Assembly (NCBI RefSeq): GCF_904846415.1
Contig: NZ_CAJHAR010000008.1
Location: 1-64,000 of the forward strand
DNA from: Psychrobacter piscatorii
GTDB taxonomy: Bacteria > Pseudomonadota > Gammaproteobacteria > Pseudomonadales > Moraxellaceae
Length of the DNA: 64,000 bases
Reading direction: 5' to 3'
Positions 30,096 to 40,664 of this stretch are shown piece after piece. A program made the translations under genes and the position numbers. The notes under the pieces were generated by a model, which was not told the DNA's origin, did no database searches, and worked only from the letters and a program-made list of their open reading frames with translations. Each line of letters begins with the position of its first letter. The stretch's first letter is position 1.

Positions 30096-30390
30096 AGAGT
30101 GTCCTAATATTCGAATGAGTCGTATAAAGATAAGAGGAAGGTTTACTCAAAGGATAATCCACCAAAAACGCGGCGGGCGTCCTCAGTGGATAGGCTATAA
30201 AATAAAAATGCAATTTTAACATATTTGCTATGAGCCTAGCCAAAAATGCGGTGACAAGACCGTTTATATTTAGCAATGACTCATATCAGTTTTGTTAAAC
30301 GATAAGCAATGACGGACTTTGATTTAAGTTATAAATAACAAGCTGCAAGTGACCTAAGTGACAGGCAGCTCATTACTTACAGTCAATTTA

Positions 30391-31677
30391 TTAAACTGAA
30401 ATAGTCTCAGCACCGCCCATAAACGGACGTAATACTTCTGGAATCGTAATGCTACCGTCAGCATTTTGATGATTTTCCATCACTGCTAGTAGCGTACGAC
30501 CAACCGCTAAACCTGAACCATTTAAGGTATGCGCGAGGCTGGTTTGCTTGCCATCTTTGACACGCGTACCCATACGGCGCGCTTGGAAGTCACCACAGTT
30601 AGAGCAGCTAGAGATTTCACGATACGTATCTTGGCTTGGTAGCCATACTTCAATGTCATAGGTCTTTTGTGCGGCAAAACCCATATCGCCCGTACATAGT
30701 TGTACTGTACGGTATGGCAACTCAAGCTGCTGCAAGATATATTCGGCCTGCCCTGTCATCGCCTCTAGCAAGTCATCAGATTGCTCTGCGGTGCCAACAT
30801 TAACCATTTCCACTTTTTCAAACTGATGCTGACGAATCAAGCCACGCGTATCACGCCCGTGTGAGCCCGCTTCACTACGGAAACATGGCGTATGCGCGGT
30901 GAATTTTAGCGGTAGCTCTTTGATATCCAAACGCTCGCCGCGTACCAAATTAGTCATTGGCACTTCAGCGGTTGGAATCAAATAAAAATCCATCTCATCA
31001 TTATTCGTGTGATTGCTCAGCTTAAACAAATCATCTTCAAACTTAGGCAACTGACCCGTCCCTTTTAGACTATCGCTATTGACGATATAAGGCACATAGG
31101 TCTCAAGATAGCCATATTTCATGGTATGGGTGTTGAGCATGAATTGGATCAGTGCGCGGTGTAGCTGCGCCAATTGACCTTTTAGCACGTTAAAGCGGCT
31201 ACCAGTCAATTTGGTCGCTGCTTCAAAGTCAAGCATACCAAGCGTCTCGCCGATATGAGTATGATCTTGAATTTCAAAATCAAACGTACGCGGCGTGCCC
31301 CACTTACGCACTTCTACGTTATCGTCTTCTGACGTACCGACTGGTACATCTGCCGCTGGTATATTCGGAATCTGTAGCGCCGCTTGAGTGAGTCGCTCTT
31401 GTAAGGTGCGTAGCTCGTCTTCAGCAGCTTTAATCTCACCGCTGACACTTTGCATCTCAGCCAATAGCTCACTGGCATCTTCGCCTGATTTTTTTAGGGC
31501 ACCGACTTGCTTAGCGCCAGCGTTACGGCGCGATTGCAACTCTTCTGTTTTGACTTGTAGAGACTTGCGCTCGGATTCAATCGACTGCCAAAACTCCATA
31601 TCAAGCGTGTAGCCACGAGTGGCCAGTTGCTGTTGTAAATCGCTTAAATCGCCGCGTAAGAGTTTTGGATCAATCAT
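30391..31677 (-). CDS. serS: Seryl-tRNA synthetase
   Basis: Charges tRNA-Ser (and tRNA-Sec) with serine. 428 residues: an N-terminal coiled-coil tRNA-binding arm (about 25-105), then a class II catalytic core with motif 2 [14 protein letters not shown] and motif 3 [16 protein letters not shown]. The frame also opens at a GTG 18 bases upstream, but [11 protein letters not shown] at 31677 is the conserved N-terminus and is preferred. The window also carries a tRNA-Ser (TGA) about 20 kb away. Confidence 0.96.
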   Translation of the reverse strand: MIDPKLLRGDLSDLQQQLATRGYTLDMEFWQSIESERKSLQVKTEELQSRRNAGAKQVGALKKSGEDASELLAEMQSVSGEIKAAEDELRTLQERLTQAALQIPNIPAADVPVGTSEDDNVEVRKWGTPRTFDFEIQDHTHIGETLGMLDFEAATKLTGSRFNVLKGQLAQLHRALIQFMLNTHTMKYGYLETYVPYIVNSDSLKGTGQLPKFEDDLFKLSNHTNNDEMDFYLIPTAEVPMTNLVRGERLDIKELPLKFTAHTPCFRSEAGSHGRDTRGLIRQHQFEKVEMVNVGTAEQSDDLLEAMTGQAEYILQQLELPYRTVQLCTGDMGFAAQKTYDIEVWLPSQDTYREISSCSNCGDFQARRMGTRVKDGKQTSLAHTLNGSGLAVGRTLLAVMENHQNADGSITIPEVLRPFMGGAETISV

Positions 31678-32162
31678 AATCGTTGCCTGTAACACTAAGA
31701 GTGAATAAGAAGTTTAAACATTATTAGTATAATTATTGGTCAGCTTATACTTATTGCAAAGCTTGATAACTCAATAACTACCTTGCCATGCTGCCATATT
31801 TTTTATCAAACTATATGGGTGCCGCTATCATACCAAGACCCAGCAGATTTGACCATGCTTTGAGCTTTTTTGAGCGCTTTTAGCGTGATTTTGGGCTACT
31901 ACTTTCATTATTCACAGTCAGTTATGCTTACCGGAAATGCATATCCTAAAGTTCAACTTACTTTAATAAGGCTCATCTACCTTTATTAAAGCCATTAATA
32001 TCGCCGCTATCAGTGAACAGAACCGCTTATATGTTTCATTTAAGAGTACTTTTCGGTAAGATAAGCGCATACCTTTATTTACCTACAGCCAAGTAGTACA
32101 TCACGACTTGGCTTTGGCGATGTAAACCCAACACTTTTAACACAAGCATCTGAGAAACCTTT
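31678..32162. other. Intergenic region between serS and the YcxB-like gene
   Basis: Divergent promoter region of 485 bases with no gene recognised. It contains an imperfect inverted repeat (CTTTAATAAGG / CCTTTATTAAAG, about 31962-31993) and a perfect eight-base hairpin AGCCAAGT / ACTTGGCT (32087-32113). An unannotated small RNA is possible but not supported. Confidence 0.35.
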
Positions 32163-32822
32163 ATGGCCCTGTATCCTTACACGCTCCAACCTGTCGCCTT
32201 AAACCTGACTGAAGCTGAATTTCTTCAAGCCCAATATGAACTGTTTGCCAGTGCCAGCCCCTCTTTTGGTCTGTCGAGCTTTAAGACCAAAGAATGGATC
32301 ATTATGGCTGTGGTTGTGGTACTCGCTATTGCAGGACTGATCTTTGTAACAGGCTATTCAACCATCATTTTTTGGTTGATGCTGGTTGGTGTGGTGATTT
32401 ATCTGTTGGCGCGTACTTTAGGCTTTAGGTGGTATGTAAAAAGAGAATTTGAAAAACAAATTGCTGATCAAGAGATGCCAGATGAAATGCGCCAAATGAA
32501 GCTAGGTGTACAAAAACATGGTCTAGTCATGGCGATGCCAAGCAACCAGCCTGAGATGATGAAAAACTCGCAAATGCGCGGTATGCAAATGCGTGCAGGT
32601 GCGACCCAGCAAGCGGTTATTCCGTGGACTGCTATCAAGAGCTGGGATGAGACTGACGACTATATCTTTATGATGTTTGAGATGAAAGGTCAACAAGGTA
32701 GCCAAATTCTTCCGAAACGTTTGCAAGCGCAAAAATTCCCTATCGATACGGTACGTCAACATTTACAAGAAGTGGTTCCGGTTAAAGGCTTAAATCCTGA
32801 AAACTTGCAGCCGCCAGCATAA
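32163..32822 (+). CDS. YcxB-like membrane protein
   Basis: A 219-residue protein with two hydrophobic segments (about 43-62 and 65-83) and a cytoplasmic C-terminal domain. That domain ends with an IPWTAIKSWDETDDYIFMMF-like segment and ILPKR, the pattern of the YcxB-like domain. Its function is unknown. The segment between them is Met- and Gln-rich (residues about 105-145). It is monocistronic by position. Confidence 0.65.
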   Translation: MALYPYTLQPVALNLTEAEFLQAQYELFASASPSFGLSSFKTKEWIIMAVVVVLAIAGLIFVTGYSTIIFWLMLVGVVIYLLARTLGFRWYVKREFEKQIADQEMPDEMRQMKLGVQKHGLVMAMPSNQPEMMKNSQMRGMQMRAGATQQAVIPWTAIKSWDETDDYIFMMFEMKGQQGSQILPKRLQAQKFPIDTVRQHLQEVVPVKGLNPENLQPPA

Positions 32823-33078
32823 TGGCTATTAGCTCTCTCTATTGTTTAGAAAAACGATAGAGAGACTCAATTATAGTTTTATAAAATCAATCGTAAAATT
32901 GCATTTATTATATTCAACTTATTAATGATAGTTTGCTATTATTATAAGCATCAAAGGAAGAGCTAGAGCTTATATAGATATTAATAAAAGTTAAGATATT
33001 TTTATTTCTATATCAATTAACTACTACTCGTCTTTCTTTAGTTTCATATAACAACACTCACACTATAAGGACAATATT

Positions 33079-33564
33079 ATGAGTAATACTAATAACGCTA
33101 CTAACCAGATCGGTCTAGAAAAAGCTGACATGAGCGAAGTCATCGCTCAATTAAACAACCTGCTATCAACGTATCATGTGTTTTACTTAAACGTACGTGG
33201 CTATCATTGGAATGTAAAAGGTGAGCATTTCTTTACTTTGCATCCAAAGTTTGAAGAATTATACACAGCGCTGCAGTTACAGATTGATGAGATCGCTGAG
33301 CGTATCTTGACTCTTGGTGGTACACCACTTCACGCTTATAGCGATTTTGTACAACACACTAGCATCAGCGAAGACAAAAACGTCAAAGATGGTACATCTT
33401 GCGTTAAAGGCGTGGTAACTGGTTTACAAGCCTTAATCGCAGAGCAGCGTCAAGTATCCTCATTAGCAGCAGAAAGCGATGATCAAGGTACCGCTGACCT
33501 GGTCGATGCCTATGTTCAAGAGCAAGAGAAACTGGTATGGATGTACAATGCATTTTTGGGTTAA
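33079..33564 (+). CDS. dps: Dps-family ferritin-like DNA-protection protein
   Basis: A 161-residue mini-ferritin that oxidises and stores iron and protects DNA from peroxide. The ferroxidase-site pattern is visible: YHWNVKG followed by HPKFEELY and a downstream DEIAERI, where His, Asp and Glu bind iron between subunits. The N-terminus is short, with few Lys residues, so DNA binding is not assured. An AAGGA-type site precedes the ATG. It ends at a shared bidirectional terminator. Confidence 0.92.
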   Translation: MSNTNNATNQIGLEKADMSEVIAQLNNLLSTYHVFYLNVRGYHWNVKGEHFFTLHPKFEELYTALQLQIDEIAERILTLGGTPLHAYSDFVQHTSISEDKNVKDGTSCVKGVVTGLQALIAEQRQVSSLAAESDDQGTADLVDAYVQEQEKLVWMYNAFLG

Positions 33565-33628
33565 TACTTTATTAAGCTGATTATATATCGCTTAAATTAA
33601 GCCAAATAATAGTAAAACTTAGAACCAT

Positions 33629-33656
33629 AAAAAAGCACCCAGTTGGGTGCTTTTTT
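33629..33656. terminator. Bidirectional terminator between dps and the DUF2057 gene
   Basis: Stem GCACCC / GGGTGC, loop AGTT, with six A before and six T after, so it works for both convergent genes. Confidence 0.9.
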
Positions 33657-33683
33657 ATTATCATTCTTTCACAAAGAACTAAT

Positions 33684-34385
33684 TTATTGTTGAATCCATT
33701 GACGCATCTTTTCACGCTCAGCAGGCGTTGCTTGTAGCCAAATCTGCATAAATGAATCTAAGGTATTGGTAGAGGTATTCACACTCGTAGTTTGCTTGAT
33801 ATTGGTCGTACCAACATTGGCATTGTTTGGCATTACTGCTGGTTGATCCAATGCTGCTATCGCACGTTGGTTTTGTAGCTCGGCATCGCCCGCCCCACCG
33901 AACACACCACCTAGCGCCTTACCAAGTCCTGAAAGCAGTCCACCTTGATTACCAGCCATACCCTGTTGACTTGCGATAACCGTGTTGTTCTGCTGGATAG
34001 CGAGTGTTGGCTGCTTAGCATAATCTTTAGCGGCTTCGTAATCTTCTGGCTGGTTCGGCATCGTCAAACGATACGTTTGGTTATCTGCCAATTCCGCCGT
34101 CACGCTGACGTTACCTGAACGCAGATAATCATGCTCATCACGCAGCAAGTTATACAAGCGGTCATACTTAGCAGTGATAGCGTGTTGACCCGGCTGGAGC
34201 GTGAACTTCTTGGTTAATGGTTGAAAAGCGCTCTGCTGAACTTCTTGTCCATTGATGGCAGTCACTTTGATATGGTCATCAACCAATAGCGTCACAGCGG
34301 CTTGTGACATCATAGAGACTGAGGTCATACCCACAAACAACATACCAATAGTCAATTTTTTTAGCAAAGGAGCATTCGATTTCAT
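33684..34385 (-). CDS. DUF2057 (YccT-like) secreted protein
   Basis: A 233-residue protein with a Sec signal peptide cleaved after SQAA (about residue 29). The N-terminal half carries the DUF2057 pattern: a beta-rich opening, then LQPGQHAITAKYDRLY and YRLTMPNQPEDYEAAKDYAKQP. The C-terminal half is Gly- and Asn-rich and ends with a short helical segment (PAEREKMRQWIQQ). Family function is unknown; the location is periplasmic or envelope. A GGA site precedes the ATG. Confidence 0.8.
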   Translation of the reverse strand: MKSNAPLLKKLTIGMLFVGMTSVSMMSQAAVTLLVDDHIKVTAINGQEVQQSAFQPLTKKFTLQPGQHAITAKYDRLYNLLRDEHDYLRSGNVSVTAELADNQTYRLTMPNQPEDYEAAKDYAKQPTLAIQQNNTVIASQQGMAGNQGGLLSGLGKALGGVFGGAGDAELQNQRAIAALDQPAVMPNNANVGTTNIKQTTSVNTSTNTLDSFMQIWLQATPAEREKMRQWIQQ

Positions 34386-34458
34386 AGGTTATTCCATTAA
34401 TAGTGAAAGCAGGTTGGATAAAAAGTTCGTATTCTTACTGTTATTTGTATTTTTACTG

Positions 34459-35262
34459 CTAAAAATCAAGTGGCATCGTATGTTGGTCTTGATCCGTCGT
34501 CTCGTTGTCTACTTGCGTCTCTTGGGCTATATCAGCCAGCTCTGCTGCGAGTGTTTGCTCATCAATGGTACGTAGTGCGTCACTTATCACCGCTTTTGAT
34601 ATATTACTGCGGCCAAGGTTAGAGAACATTGGCTGAATATAATTAAGCACTTCCATCATTGCACCGATACGATGTGGCCCTTCAGTCAATAAATGATTGA
34701 TAATCCGATCATCAAATTGCCAGCCGCGCCGACGCAAAATGGACTGAAGCAATGCCTGACGGTCTGCTAAATCATGACCAGTAGGCACTTTGAAGGCTGG
34801 TGCTTGTGCCAAACGCGTCAATAAATCTCTCAGTTGAAATGGCAAGTCACCTGCTGGCTTATTGGCCGCAAATAAAAGCTGGCGCTGACCTTCGCGGCTA
34901 CGGTTGATCAGATGAAATAGCGCTTCTTGCCATTGGCTACTTTGCTCAAGCACTTCTAAATCATCGATAGCAATCAGATCAAAGTTTTCTAAAGAAGATA
35001 GTACATGGACATCGGTATGGATCAATTCATTGAGTGACAGGCAAATTGCTGATTTGTCCATTTCAATAAATGACTCACAAATAGCGGAGAGCAAGTGAGA
35101 CTTACCCGTCGCAGGGCTACCAAACAGGTATAACTGACCAATGAGGCCGACATGTAATTGCCGCACTGCATCAATAATAGACATCCAACCGGGACCGGCA
35201 AAGTCGCTGAGACTTGCATCATGCTTAATGTCCAGATTGAGACTTAGCTGTGCTTCTGCCAT
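34459..35262 (-). CDS. hda: DnaA-related replication regulator Hda
   Basis: AAA+ protein of 267 residues that, with the DNA-loaded beta clamp, stimulates ATP hydrolysis by DnaA and prevents re-initiation. The clamp-binding motif QLSLNL is at residues 5-10, Walker A is GSPATGKSH and Walker B is LIAIDDLE. It lacks the DnaA C-terminal DNA-binding domain. It is about 30 residues longer than E. coli Hda because of an acidic C-terminal tail. It lies downstream of the PerM gene on the same strand, 317 bases away. Confidence 0.92.
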   Translation of the reverse strand: MAEAQLSLNLDIKHDASLSDFAGPGWMSIIDAVRQLHVGLIGQLYLFGSPATGKSHLLSAICESFIEMDKSAICLSLNELIHTDVHVLSSLENFDLIAIDDLEVLEQSSQWQEALFHLINRSREGQRQLLFAANKPAGDLPFQLRDLLTRLAQAPAFKVPTGHDLADRQALLQSILRRRGWQFDDRIINHLLTEGPHRIGAMMEVLNYIQPMFSNLGRSNISKAVISDALRTIDEQTLAAELADIAQETQVDNETTDQDQHTMPLDF

Positions 35263-35462
35263 GAATCATCAACTCGTGTTGCGTAGTGCAATATAAAAGT
35301 GCAGTAGAAAAAGGAATAAATTGCTATTCGGTACTATCCATACTACCTGATAAAAATGTGTGCAGTGGATATATAGCTTTTTTATGATGGATGAATTGCC
35401 TTAATCAGGCTAATCTTGATAAAAAAATATAGCAACGGCTGATACGATCAACACTGCGACTA

Positions 35463-35492
35463 TATATAACATATTTGCAAAATGACTGACAA
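35463..35492 (-). promoter_or_regulatory. Candidate promoter for hda
   Basis: On the minus strand, TTGTCA (35487-35492), an 18-base spacer and TATATA (35463-35468), about 200 bases before the hda start. The rest of the 35263-35579 gap is AT-rich with nothing else recognised. Confidence 0.4.
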
Positions 35493-35579
35493 GTCTTTTA
35501 CCTACTAAGCCTTATCAATCATTTGCTTTGTGCTTCCCATTTGTACGCTATCTACTCACTATATTCAATAATAGAATAT

Positions 35580-36686
35580 TTACTTCTTCTCAAACAATAG
35601 CAGTTGTTTACGACCTTTATAAAAATCTGTCGTGCGATAATAAGCATATAGGTGGCGAAACAATACATTCAAGACAGCAGAGACCGGTAGCGCGATTAAC
35701 ATACCCACAAAACCCAATAGACTGGCGCCTGCCAATACCGCAAAGATAACCCATAATGGTGATAAACCAATCTTATCACCTAATAGTAGCGGCTGCAGAA
35801 TATAACCTTCTGCGGCTTGTCCGACTAAAAACGCCCCAACGACCAATAACAGATAAGTCCAATCCAACCCAAACTGAAACAAGCAGGCGATGATAGCGGC
35901 CACAAATCCAATGCCAAAACCCAAGTAAGGCACAAAGCTAGCAATACCAGCCACCATACCGATGATAAGTCCAAGCTCTAGACCAATAAGCTGCAGCTGT
36001 ATTGCATAAATAGCACCCAGCAGCACCATCACCAACAACTGACCTTTAATAAACGCCATCAATGCCTGATCGCACTCTTTGGCGATGCCAATGACTTGTT
36101 TGCAGTATGCTCCCGGTATCGCCATCTTCCACGTCTGTAAACGCTGATCCCAATTGAACAAAAAATAAAACGTTAAAATTGGCACCAACACGATCAGTCC
36201 TGCACTGTTAATAAAGTTCATACTTGAAGTCAGTACTTGGCTCATCATGGTACTGGCATCAGCAAACTTATAATTCGTTTGCATATACTCGACCAGCGTC
36301 TCAGAAAAATCCTTAGACTCTAACACAGGCAATTGAAAACGAGTATTGCTGTTAAACCACTCTCGTACTACTTGGTTATACCAGCCAGATATCTTAGGTA
36401 GATACTCCCAAGCGGCTTGCAGCTGATGCCACAATGTCGGTACCAACCACCAGAGCAACAGCGCCATCCCTACAGTGATGGTAGAGTAAACAATAATAAT
36501 TGCGATCCAACGTCTGAGATGTTTTGACAATCGCTTTACCAAAGGATTGAACAAGTAAGCCAGCATAAAAGCAAATATAAACGGCACAATGACTGGTATC
36601 ATCAGGTAGAGAAGGAACAGCGCCACAACCAAAGCGACGACGATAAATAAACGTCTGAAAAAAGGGTCGATTGGTTGGTTCATCAT
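35580..36686 (-). CDS. PerM / AI-2E-type membrane permease family protein
   Basis: A 368-residue inner-membrane protein with about seven to eight hydrophobic segments and the family's conserved central stretch (GQLLVMVLLGAIYAIQL, VPYLGFGIGF). Members are variously described as exporters or permeases, and the substrate here is unknown. The frame also opens at a TTG (36728), but the ATG at 36686 has an AGGA site nine bases upstream and a normal N-terminus. It is divergent from purM, a neighbourhood common in gammaproteobacteria together with hda. Confidence 0.85.
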   Translation of the reverse strand: MMNQPIDPFFRRLFIVVALVVALFLLYLMIPVIVPFIFAFMLAYLFNPLVKRLSKHLRRWIAIIIVYSTITVGMALLLWWLVPTLWHQLQAAWEYLPKISGWYNQVVREWFNSNTRFQLPVLESKDFSETLVEYMQTNYKFADASTMMSQVLTSSMNFINSAGLIVLVPILTFYFLFNWDQRLQTWKMAIPGAYCKQVIGIAKECDQALMAFIKGQLLVMVLLGAIYAIQLQLIGLELGLIIGMVAGIASFVPYLGFGIGFVAAIIACLFQFGLDWTYLLLVVGAFLVGQAAEGYILQPLLLGDKIGLSPLWVIFAVLAGASLLGFVGMLIALPVSAVLNVLFRHLYAYYRTTDFYKGRKQLLLFEKK

Positions 36687-36870
36687 GATAAGTAATCCTA
36701 TACGTGGGCTGATTTGAGATAGTGACAAAAATTGCGGTACTTGAGCCGTCAGGAGTCGTAAATTTAGCGTTTTATTATCGCAGAGTACAACAAAAAATCA
36801 GTCATTTTTTGTTTCTTAACCGCTTATTTACCACTTAATGCAAATCTTAGCCAAATATTGGCAAGTTGCT

Positions 36871-36900
36871 TTGCGAGTACGGTCTGTTTTTGGGTATAAT
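36871..36900 (+). promoter_or_regulatory. Promoter of purMN
   Basis: TTGCGA (36871-36876), an 18-base spacer and a perfect -10 box TATAAT (36895-36900), about 105 bases before purM. No PurR-type palindrome is seen. Confidence 0.65.
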
Positions 36901-37009
36901 GCGCGCACTATCTTTAAACTTTGCCTTTAAACCTTATCTCGCTGATTTTAGCGTGATTGACTCCCTTACTTTTTAATTCCAATTATCTATCCCCAACTGT
37001 GAGATGACT

Positions 37010-38059
37010 ATGAGTGACAAGCCTTCTTTAAGCTACAAAGACGCCGGCGTTGATATCGATGCAGGCGATGCTTTGGTTCAGCGAATCAAGTCCGTTGCAA
37101 AAGCCACTACTCGTCCTGAAGTCGTGGGTGGACTTGGCGGTTTTGGTGCGTTATGCCGTATCCCAACAGGTTACACTTCTCCGTTATTGGTGTCTGGTAC
37201 TGATGGTGTGGGCACCAAACTAAAATTGGCATTACAGCTCAATCGTCACGATACCATCGGTATTGATTTGGTCGCGATGTGCGTCAATGATTTGTTGGTT
37301 TGCGGTGCAGAGCCACTATTTTTCTTAGATTACTACGCAACAGGCAAGCTGGATGTTGATGTAGCTGCGACTGTGGTCACTGGTATTGGCGATGGTTGTA
37401 AACTTGCTAACTGTGCGCTTATCGGCGGTGAAACTGCTGAAATGCCAGGTATGTATCAAGACGACGATTATGACCTCGCAGGATTCTGCGTGGGCGTGGT
37501 TGAAGAAAGCGAGGTCGTGACTGGTGACAACGTTGCCGAAGGCGATGTCCTGATTGCATTGGCTTCAAGTGGCGCACACTCAAATGGCTACTCACTGGTA
37601 CGTAAAGTGATCGAAGTTAGCGGTGTGGATGTTACGAGTAGCGATGAGCAACTAGACGGTCAACCTATTCAAGATGCCTTGATGGCGCCTACTCGTATCT
37701 ATGTTAAAGCCATCAAAGCATTGCAAGATACCCTTGGTAGCCCAGCGCTTCATGCTATGTCACACATCACAGGTGGCGGTCTCACTGACAACTTGCCACG
37801 TGTGCTCCCTGAAGATCTAGCTGCCAGCATCGATACGAGCAGCTGGCAGTTCTCAGAGTTATTCACTTGGTTACAAACTCAAGGCAATATTGAACAAAGT
37901 GAGATGTACCGTACCTTTAACTGCGGCGTTGGTTTTGTCATCGTGGTGCCTAAAGACAAAGCTGAAGCAACGATCAAGACATTGACTGACGCTGGTGAAA
38001 ACGCTTGGCAACTGGGCGAAATGGTCAAACGTGAAGCCGATGCCGTGGTATACCGTTAA
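37010..38059 (+). CDS. purM: Phosphoribosylformylglycinamidine cyclo-ligase (AIR synthetase)
   Basis: Fifth step of purine synthesis, ATP-dependent ring closure of FGAM to AIR. About 349 residues. It opens [21 protein letters not shown], as in E. coli PurM, and has the ATP-binding loop region [13 protein letters not shown] and [11 protein letters not shown]. An ATG also exists at 37004; the second ATG at 37010 matches the family N-terminus and is preferred, though the spacing does not decide it. The stop overlaps the purN start by one base (TAATG). Confidence 0.96.
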   Translation: MSDKPSLSYKDAGVDIDAGDALVQRIKSVAKATTRPEVVGGLGGFGALCRIPTGYTSPLLVSGTDGVGTKLKLALQLNRHDTIGIDLVAMCVNDLLVCGAEPLFFLDYYATGKLDVDVAATVVTGIGDGCKLANCALIGGETAEMPGMYQDDDYDLAGFCVGVVEESEVVTGDNVAEGDVLIALASSGAHSNGYSLVRKVIEVSGVDVTSSDEQLDGQPIQDALMAPTRIYVKAIKALQDTLGSPALHAMSHITGGGLTDNLPRVLPEDLAASIDTSSWQFSELFTWLQTQGNIEQSEMYRTFNCGVGFVIVVPKDKAEATIKTLTDAGENAWQLGEMVKREADAVVYR

Positions 38060-38751
38060 TGTCATTTGATAAGACAAGCCAACCCGTTAAGCCATTACGC
38101 ATTGCCGTTTTGGTCTCAGGAAGTGGTAGCAACCTACAAGTGCTAATAGATGCCATGCAAGCAGGTGCACTACCGATTGAGATCGTTGGTGTTATTAGTA
38201 ATCGCGACGATGCTTATGCGTTGACACGTGCGACCGATGCAGCCATTCCAGTTGCAGTATTGTCACATGTTGCTAGTGGCAAACGCATGGGTATTAAGAC
38301 CTTTGAAGCTCATGCCAACGAACAGCTTGTCGCATGGCAACCTGATCTGATCGTTTTGGCTGGTTTTATGCGCGTGCTCAGTGGCTCATTTATTGATAAT
38401 GCGCCTGCACCGATGATTAACTTACACCCTTCTCTATTGCCAGTTTATAAAGGGCTAGATACGCATCAGCGAGTATTGCAAGCAGGTGATCGCTATCATG
38501 GCTGTAGTATTCATAAGGTGACAGCGGAGCTGGATGCAGGTCAGGTATTGACCCAAGCCGTACTGAGTGTCGACATCAACGATACGGCAGAGAGCTTACA
38601 GTCACGGGTACAGAAGCTTGAGCACAAGCTTTTACCGTGGACGATATTGCTGCTAGCAAAAAATGTCTTGTCACTTGAGGTAGATAGCACCTCCTCACAG
38701 GCTGCAAACTACTTGCCAACCCTGCCATTGCAGTTATTTATCACTTCGTAG
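38059..38751 (+). CDS. purN: Phosphoribosylglycinamide formyltransferase
   Basis: Third step of purine synthesis, formyl transfer from 10-formyl-tetrahydrofolate to GAR. 230 residues with the N-terminal SGSGSNLQVLIDA phosphate-binding loop and the catalytic Asn/His of MINLHPSLLP, followed by GCSIHKVTAELDAGQVL. Translationally coupled to purM through a one-base overlap of stop and start. The C-terminal extension of about 20 residues is not conserved as far as I can judge. Confidence 0.95.
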   Translation: MSFDKTSQPVKPLRIAVLVSGSGSNLQVLIDAMQAGALPIEIVGVISNRDDAYALTRATDAAIPVAVLSHVASGKRMGIKTFEAHANEQLVAWQPDLIVLAGFMRVLSGSFIDNAPAPMINLHPSLLPVYKGLDTHQRVLQAGDRYHGCSIHKVTAELDAGQVLTQAVLSVDINDTAESLQSRVQKLEHKLLPWTILLLAKNVLSLEVDSTSSQAANYLPTLPLQLFITS

Positions 38752-38825
38752 AATATAAGTAATGCATAACATATAGACAGATAAAACCTTTGGTTGTTTA
38801 AGCTATTTTTTACGGTATAAACAAC

Positions 38826-38863
38826 AAAAAGCCCAGCTACTCACAGTGAGTAGCTGGGCTTTT
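38826..38863. terminator. Bidirectional terminator between purN and the sad-like gene
   Basis: Perfect 13-base stem GCCCAGCTACTCA / TGAGTAGCTGGGC with loop CAG, with A and T runs on the two sides. Confidence 0.92.
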
Positions 38864-38924
38864 CTTATTCAGTGACCACCTATAAAAGAGTATAAATGGT
38901 CATCCATAATGAGTTTCTATCTTC

Positions 38925-40298
38925 TTAAAATACATGCACTGCTTTAATGTTTACAAACTCTTTGATACCAAATCCACCATGCTCACGACCATAGCCTGAG
39001 TTCTTCACACCACCAAATGGCAATGCAGGATTGGCAAGACCGTAACCATTGATATACACCATACCAGTATCGAATTGCTCACTAGCTAGGCGAATCGCTT
39101 TTTCTTCATCTTTTGAAAATATAGCGCCACCTAGGCCATAACGACTGTCATTTGCAATGCGCATTGCATCGTCTTGGTCTTTTGCACGAATTAGCGAGGC
39201 TACTGGACCAAATAGCTCGTCGTCATAAGCAGGCTGGCCTTTCTCAACGTTCTCTAGGATAGTCGCTGGATAATAACTGCTTTTGCCTTCTGGTAGTTGA
39301 CCACCAACGGCTATCGTCGCGCCTTTTTTCAAGCTCTCTTCCACTTGCTCATGCAGTTTTTCTTGCAAATCTTTGCGCGCTAATGGACCGATGTCTGAGC
39401 TGTCATCCATTGGATCGCCAGCTTTTGTACCTTCAAACTTCTCTACGATACGCTTACGGAATTCGTCATATACGCTATCAACGACAATGAAGCGTTTCGC
39501 TGCTACGCAAGTTTCACCATTATTGATTAAACGGGCTTGGGTACAGGTTTCTACAGCGGTTTCGATATCGGCGTCTTCTAGTACGATAAAGGCGTCATTT
39601 GAGCCAAGCTCTAGTACTGATTTTTTGATTGCTTTGGCCGCTTGTTGACCAACGATACGACCAGCATCATCACTACCTGTGAGCGTTACGCCGCGTACTT
39701 TGTCATTTTCAATCAATTTTTCTGATTGGTCATGATCAATCAAAATCGTACGGAACAAATCATTTGGCAATTCAGACTCGTGGAATATTTTTTCGATCAA
39801 TAAGCCAGAACCTGTGACGTTTGCTGCATGTTTAAGCAGAACACTGTTACCTGCCATCAAGTTGGCAATGGCATAACGGAATACCTGATACGCTGGGAAG
39901 TTCCAAGGCTGCATACCATAGATAACACCAATTGGCTGATAAGTCACGATACCTTTTTTCATGCTTTCGATATCTCGCTCATCATCTGCAAGCGCAGCGA
40001 CACCATTTTCAGATGTATAGTCACAAATTGCTTTGCAAAGATCTACTTCTTGCTGACTTTGACCATATAGCTTACCACGCTCTTCTGTCATGAGCTTAGA
40101 TAGCTCTTCTTTATACTCCATTAGTTTGTCACCGATAGACTTGATGACACGACCACGTTCTTCGTGGCTCACAGTACGCCATTCTAAAAATGCATTATGT
40201 GACGCATCAACAATCTTGTTAACTTCGTCGTTGCTCATGTAATCATAACTTTTAATATCTTCGCCCGTGGCTGGGTTAACAGTAGTAATATCTGACAT
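38925..40298 (-). CDS. Succinate-semialdehyde dehydrogenase-type ALDH (Sad/YneI branch)
   Basis: A 457-residue NAD(P)-dependent aldehyde dehydrogenase. It has the short N-terminus and motifs of the E. coli Sad (YneI) branch: MQPWNFPAYQVFR, LLKHAANVTGSG, the catalytic Glu in LELGSNDAFIVL and the catalytic Cys in NNGETCVAAKRF. It likely converts succinate semialdehyde or a similar aldehyde to the acid, feeding the TCA cycle. LELGSND replaces the more common LELGGSD. It is monocistronic and converges on purN. Confidence 0.85.
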   Translation of the reverse strand: MSDITTVNPATGEDIKSYDYMSNDEVNKIVDASHNAFLEWRTVSHEERGRVIKSIGDKLMEYKEELSKLMTEERGKLYGQSQQEVDLCKAICDYTSENGVAALADDERDIESMKKGIVTYQPIGVIYGMQPWNFPAYQVFRYAIANLMAGNSVLLKHAANVTGSGLLIEKIFHESELPNDLFRTILIDHDQSEKLIENDKVRGVTLTGSDDAGRIVGQQAAKAIKKSVLELGSNDAFIVLEDADIETAVETCTQARLINNGETCVAAKRFIVVDSVYDEFRKRIVEKFEGTKAGDPMDDSSDIGPLARKDLQEKLHEQVEESLKKGATIAVGGQLPEGKSSYYPATILENVEKGQPAYDDELFGPVASLIRAKDQDDAMRIANDSRYGLGGAIFSKDEEKAIRLASEQFDTGMVYINGYGLANPALPFGGVKNSGYGREHGGFGIKEFVNIKAVHVF

Positions 40299-40664
40299 GT
40301 GGATGTCCTTATTATTTGATTTTATGTATTTAGTATTATTGTCACTTTTAATTATTTGGTGTTACATCGATAGGACAATTTAATAAATGAATCGATAAGT
40401 TGTTTTCTATCTGCACTTATCATAACAAGGTATTTGACCAAGAGTTTTACAATATATTGTGAAGTGTGTTGAAGATGTTAATAGTGTGACTGTCTTATTA
40501 AGAATAGCTAAATATTGAATAAGACTACATAGCAATACTAAACAAAAAAACCAGCCTAATGGCTGGTTTAGTTCGTTGAATACACCAAATACAGGTTAAA
40601 CCATAATATTCAAAGTGAGTTAATTACTTACTATAAAATAATTGCTGTTTTATAAAAACTCTCA
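40299..40664. other. Intergenic region between the LysR gene and the sad-like gene
   Basis: A 366-base AT-rich region, holding the LysR terminator (40544-40568) and presumably the promoter of the sad-like gene. Nothing else recognised. Confidence 0.35.
40544..40568 (-). terminator. Terminator of the LysR-family gene
   Basis: Stem AACCAGCC / GGCTGGTT with loop TAAT, followed by a T run on the minus strand. Confidence 0.8.
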